From contig JANYKH010000304.1 in the NCBI GenBank assembly GCA_025358235.1, forward strand, positions 1-5,773: a stretch of 5,773 bases of DNA, in the 5' to 3' direction. Positions 4,951 to 5,773 of the stretch are shown here, in pieces (positions within the stretch are counted from its first letter, which is position 1; every line of letters starts with the position of its first letter). The translations under genes and the position numbers were made by a program. This DNA is from Chloroflexota bacterium (lineage in GTDB: Bacteria; Chloroflexota; Dehalococcoidia; Dehalococcoidales; RBG-16-60-22). A model generated the notes under the pieces. That model was not told where the DNA came from, did not search any database, and saw only the letters and a program-made list of their open reading frames with translations.

Positions 4951-5525
4951 CTTTCCTTAATGATCAGGCTGGATGCTTTCATGGCCGGCCTGGAAAAGAT
5001 AAATTGGACTATTGGTACGGCTGAACGCAATGGTACCACCCGTACAGTCCCGCTGCAGCATCCGCCTAGGCAAGGTTCATCCTGGATAGTCGGCTGCGAA
5101 CTTAACGGGAAACGGGAAACGCTTCCAATAAGTACCGTCATTGGCGCTAACATGGCGAACAGCATGCCTGTCTCAGCCGGGTCGCCGAGGCTGATTTGTA
5201 AATCGACGCTGACTTCACGGAAATGCACTGATTTGATCAGGTCACGGATGAGGTGGCATATCCGGCGCATAAGCCCCCGCGTACGCAGCAGCCTAAGCAC
5301 AGATGACAGGCGCCATCCGGAAGAGCCTTTCGTTTTGACATGCGTTAGAGGCGGGTTTTCTTTCCCGCTCTCTAGATGCTTTTTGATCAGTCCAAAAAGC
5401 CAGACGACGGTAACGTCCAAATGGCGGGGCTTATCGAGAACCGCCTCAAAACGCATATCGATCGGCACACATAGTAGTAATGTAGCTGATGCCGCGAGGC
5501 CGAGAATGATGTATACGGCCAGCAC
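4938..5525 (-). CDS. DUF2953 family membrane-anchored protein (YtfI-like)
   Basis: A 195-residue protein of unknown function. Residues about 3-20 (AVYIILGLAASATLLLCV) form a single N-terminal membrane anchor. The following PIDMRFEAVLD..LDVTVVWLFGLIK is the typical opening of DUF2953, and SLGDPAETGMLFAML (112-126) is its conserved G-D-x-A-x-TG motif. A basic, amphipathic middle (about 70-100) suggests the bulk of the protein faces the cytoplasm or lies along the membrane. In Bacillus subtilis the DUF2953 gene ytfI lies beside ytfJ (gerW), and the same pairing is seen here. The start is GTG: the upstream gerW-like TAG and this GTG share one base (TAGTG), with AAGGAAGG just before, which means translational coupling. 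Its end overlaps the next gene by 13 bases. The family's biochemical role is unknown; the link to spore envelope or germination comes only from the neighbour. Confidence 0.85.
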   Translation of the reverse strand: MLAVYIILGLAASATLLLCVPIDMRFEAVLDKPRHLDVTVVWLFGLIKKHLESGKENPPLTHVKTKGSSGWRLSSVLRLLRTRGLMRRICHLIRDLIKSVHFREVSVDLQISLGDPAETGMLFAMLAPMTVLIGSVSRFPLSSQPTIQDEPCLGGCCSGTVRVVPLRSAVPIVQFIFSRPAMKASSLIIKERWKR

Positions 5526-5773
5526 TAGCCTTCCTTTTCGTCCATATCTTCCATTTCTTCGTCACAGCAATCTTCATCACCGCAATCGCAGCCGCCGTTC
5601 CCGCCGTGCCATTTTTCCATGCACATCATCATCATTTCCGGGATCGCTTCGGCCAGCCGTTCGGCCGCCATCGCCAGCCCGCCGCGGATAGGCTCAACTG
5701 AGACGCCTTCCTTATCTATAATGATGACGGCGATGGGCTTAACCCAGGCGCCCGCGCCAGTGCCGCCGCCCAT
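5525..5773 (-). CDS. GerW/YtfJ family protein, C-terminal part (5' end outside window)
   Basis: The visible 82 residues begin MGGGTGAGAWVKPIAVIIIDKEGVSVEPI, the glycine-rich loop plus hydrophobic strand that marks the GerW/YtfJ family (B. subtilis counterpart FGGGSGGGVSITPIAF...). In B. subtilis GerW is a forespore-expressed protein needed for a normal lysozyme/germination phenotype, but homologues also occur in bacteria not known to sporulate. Family proteins are about 130-160 residues and have an N-terminal part before this loop, so the ATG at the window edge is probably not the start. An amphipathic helix (AAERLAEAIPEMMMM) is followed by an unusual tail of about 35 residues with five Cys, several Met and many Asp/Glu (MMMMCM, GCDCG, EDCCDEEMED). 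This could bind metal, or be a disordered acidic tail. It is the first visible gene of the three-gene minus-strand unit, joined to DUF2953 by a TAGTG overlap. Confidence 0.88.
   Translation of the reverse strand: MGGGTGAGAWVKPIAVIIIDKEGVSVEPIRGGLAMAAERLAEAIPEMMMMCMEKWHGGNGGCDCGDEDCCDEEMEDMDEKEG

Noticed and set aside
5618..5636. Run of catcatcatcat-like bases as a repeat or His-tag-like stretch
   Set aside because: It is the antisense of the Met-rich MMMM codons of the GerW-family tail, not an independent repeat.
4843..5691. Long plus-strand open frame of 282 codons opposite the DUF2953 and GerW genes
   Set aside because: It is antisense to three genes that have family motifs, ribosome sites and coupled starts. 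Its own translation is Arg/Ser/Pro-rich with no recognisable domain.

Overview
This 5.8 kb stretch looks like ordinary bacterial chromosome. It has seven protein-coding genes, two of them cut by the window edges, packed closely with good Shine-Dalgarno sequences and GTG as well as ATG starts. There is no rRNA, tRNA, CRISPR array, transposase or phage gene. The organism is not certain. A GerW/YtfJ-type gene next to a DUF2953 gene is typical of spore-forming Firmicutes (Peptococcaceae-like). The transaldolase subtype, the double zinc-ribbon protein and the RuvB wording after sensor 1 ([14 protein letters not shown]) would also suit Dehalococcoidia-type Chloroflexota. I cannot decide between them from sequence alone.

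Layout: (1) 1-692, plus strand, the C-terminal two thirds of a transaldolase. (2) 704-1672, minus strand, an FMN-dependent nitronate monooxygenase/FabK-like enzyme, convergent with the transaldolase. (3) 1673-1918, an intergenic region with an inverted repeat beside the oxidoreductase start, a copy of the octamer GCATATGC and a very clear intrinsic terminator. (4) 1919-2236, minus strand, a small tandem zinc-ribbon protein. (5) 2237-2452, a divergent promoter region. (6) 2453-3481, ruvB, followed by a 16-bp perfect palindrome and then (7) 3581-4690, an M29 metallo-aminopeptidase. (8) 4687-5773, minus strand, an overlapping three-gene unit: the C-terminal end of a GerW/YtfJ-family protein, a DUF2953 membrane-anchored protein and an 87-residue protein that resembles a shortened GerW domain.

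The genes do not form one pathway. Sugar-phosphate metabolism, an oxidoreductase, a Holliday-junction helicase, a peptidase and an envelope/sporulation-type unit simply lie next to each other. The only obvious co-transcribed unit is the minus-strand trio at the right end, whose genes overlap by 1 and 13 bases.

The most unusual signal is not a gene. The palindromic octamer GCATATGC occurs five times (408, 710, 1829, 3507, 4845), against about 0.09 expected by chance. It lies in genes and spacers alike, and uses all three reading frames when inside genes. This resembles a highly iterated palindrome like HIP1 of cyanobacteria, but with a different sequence.
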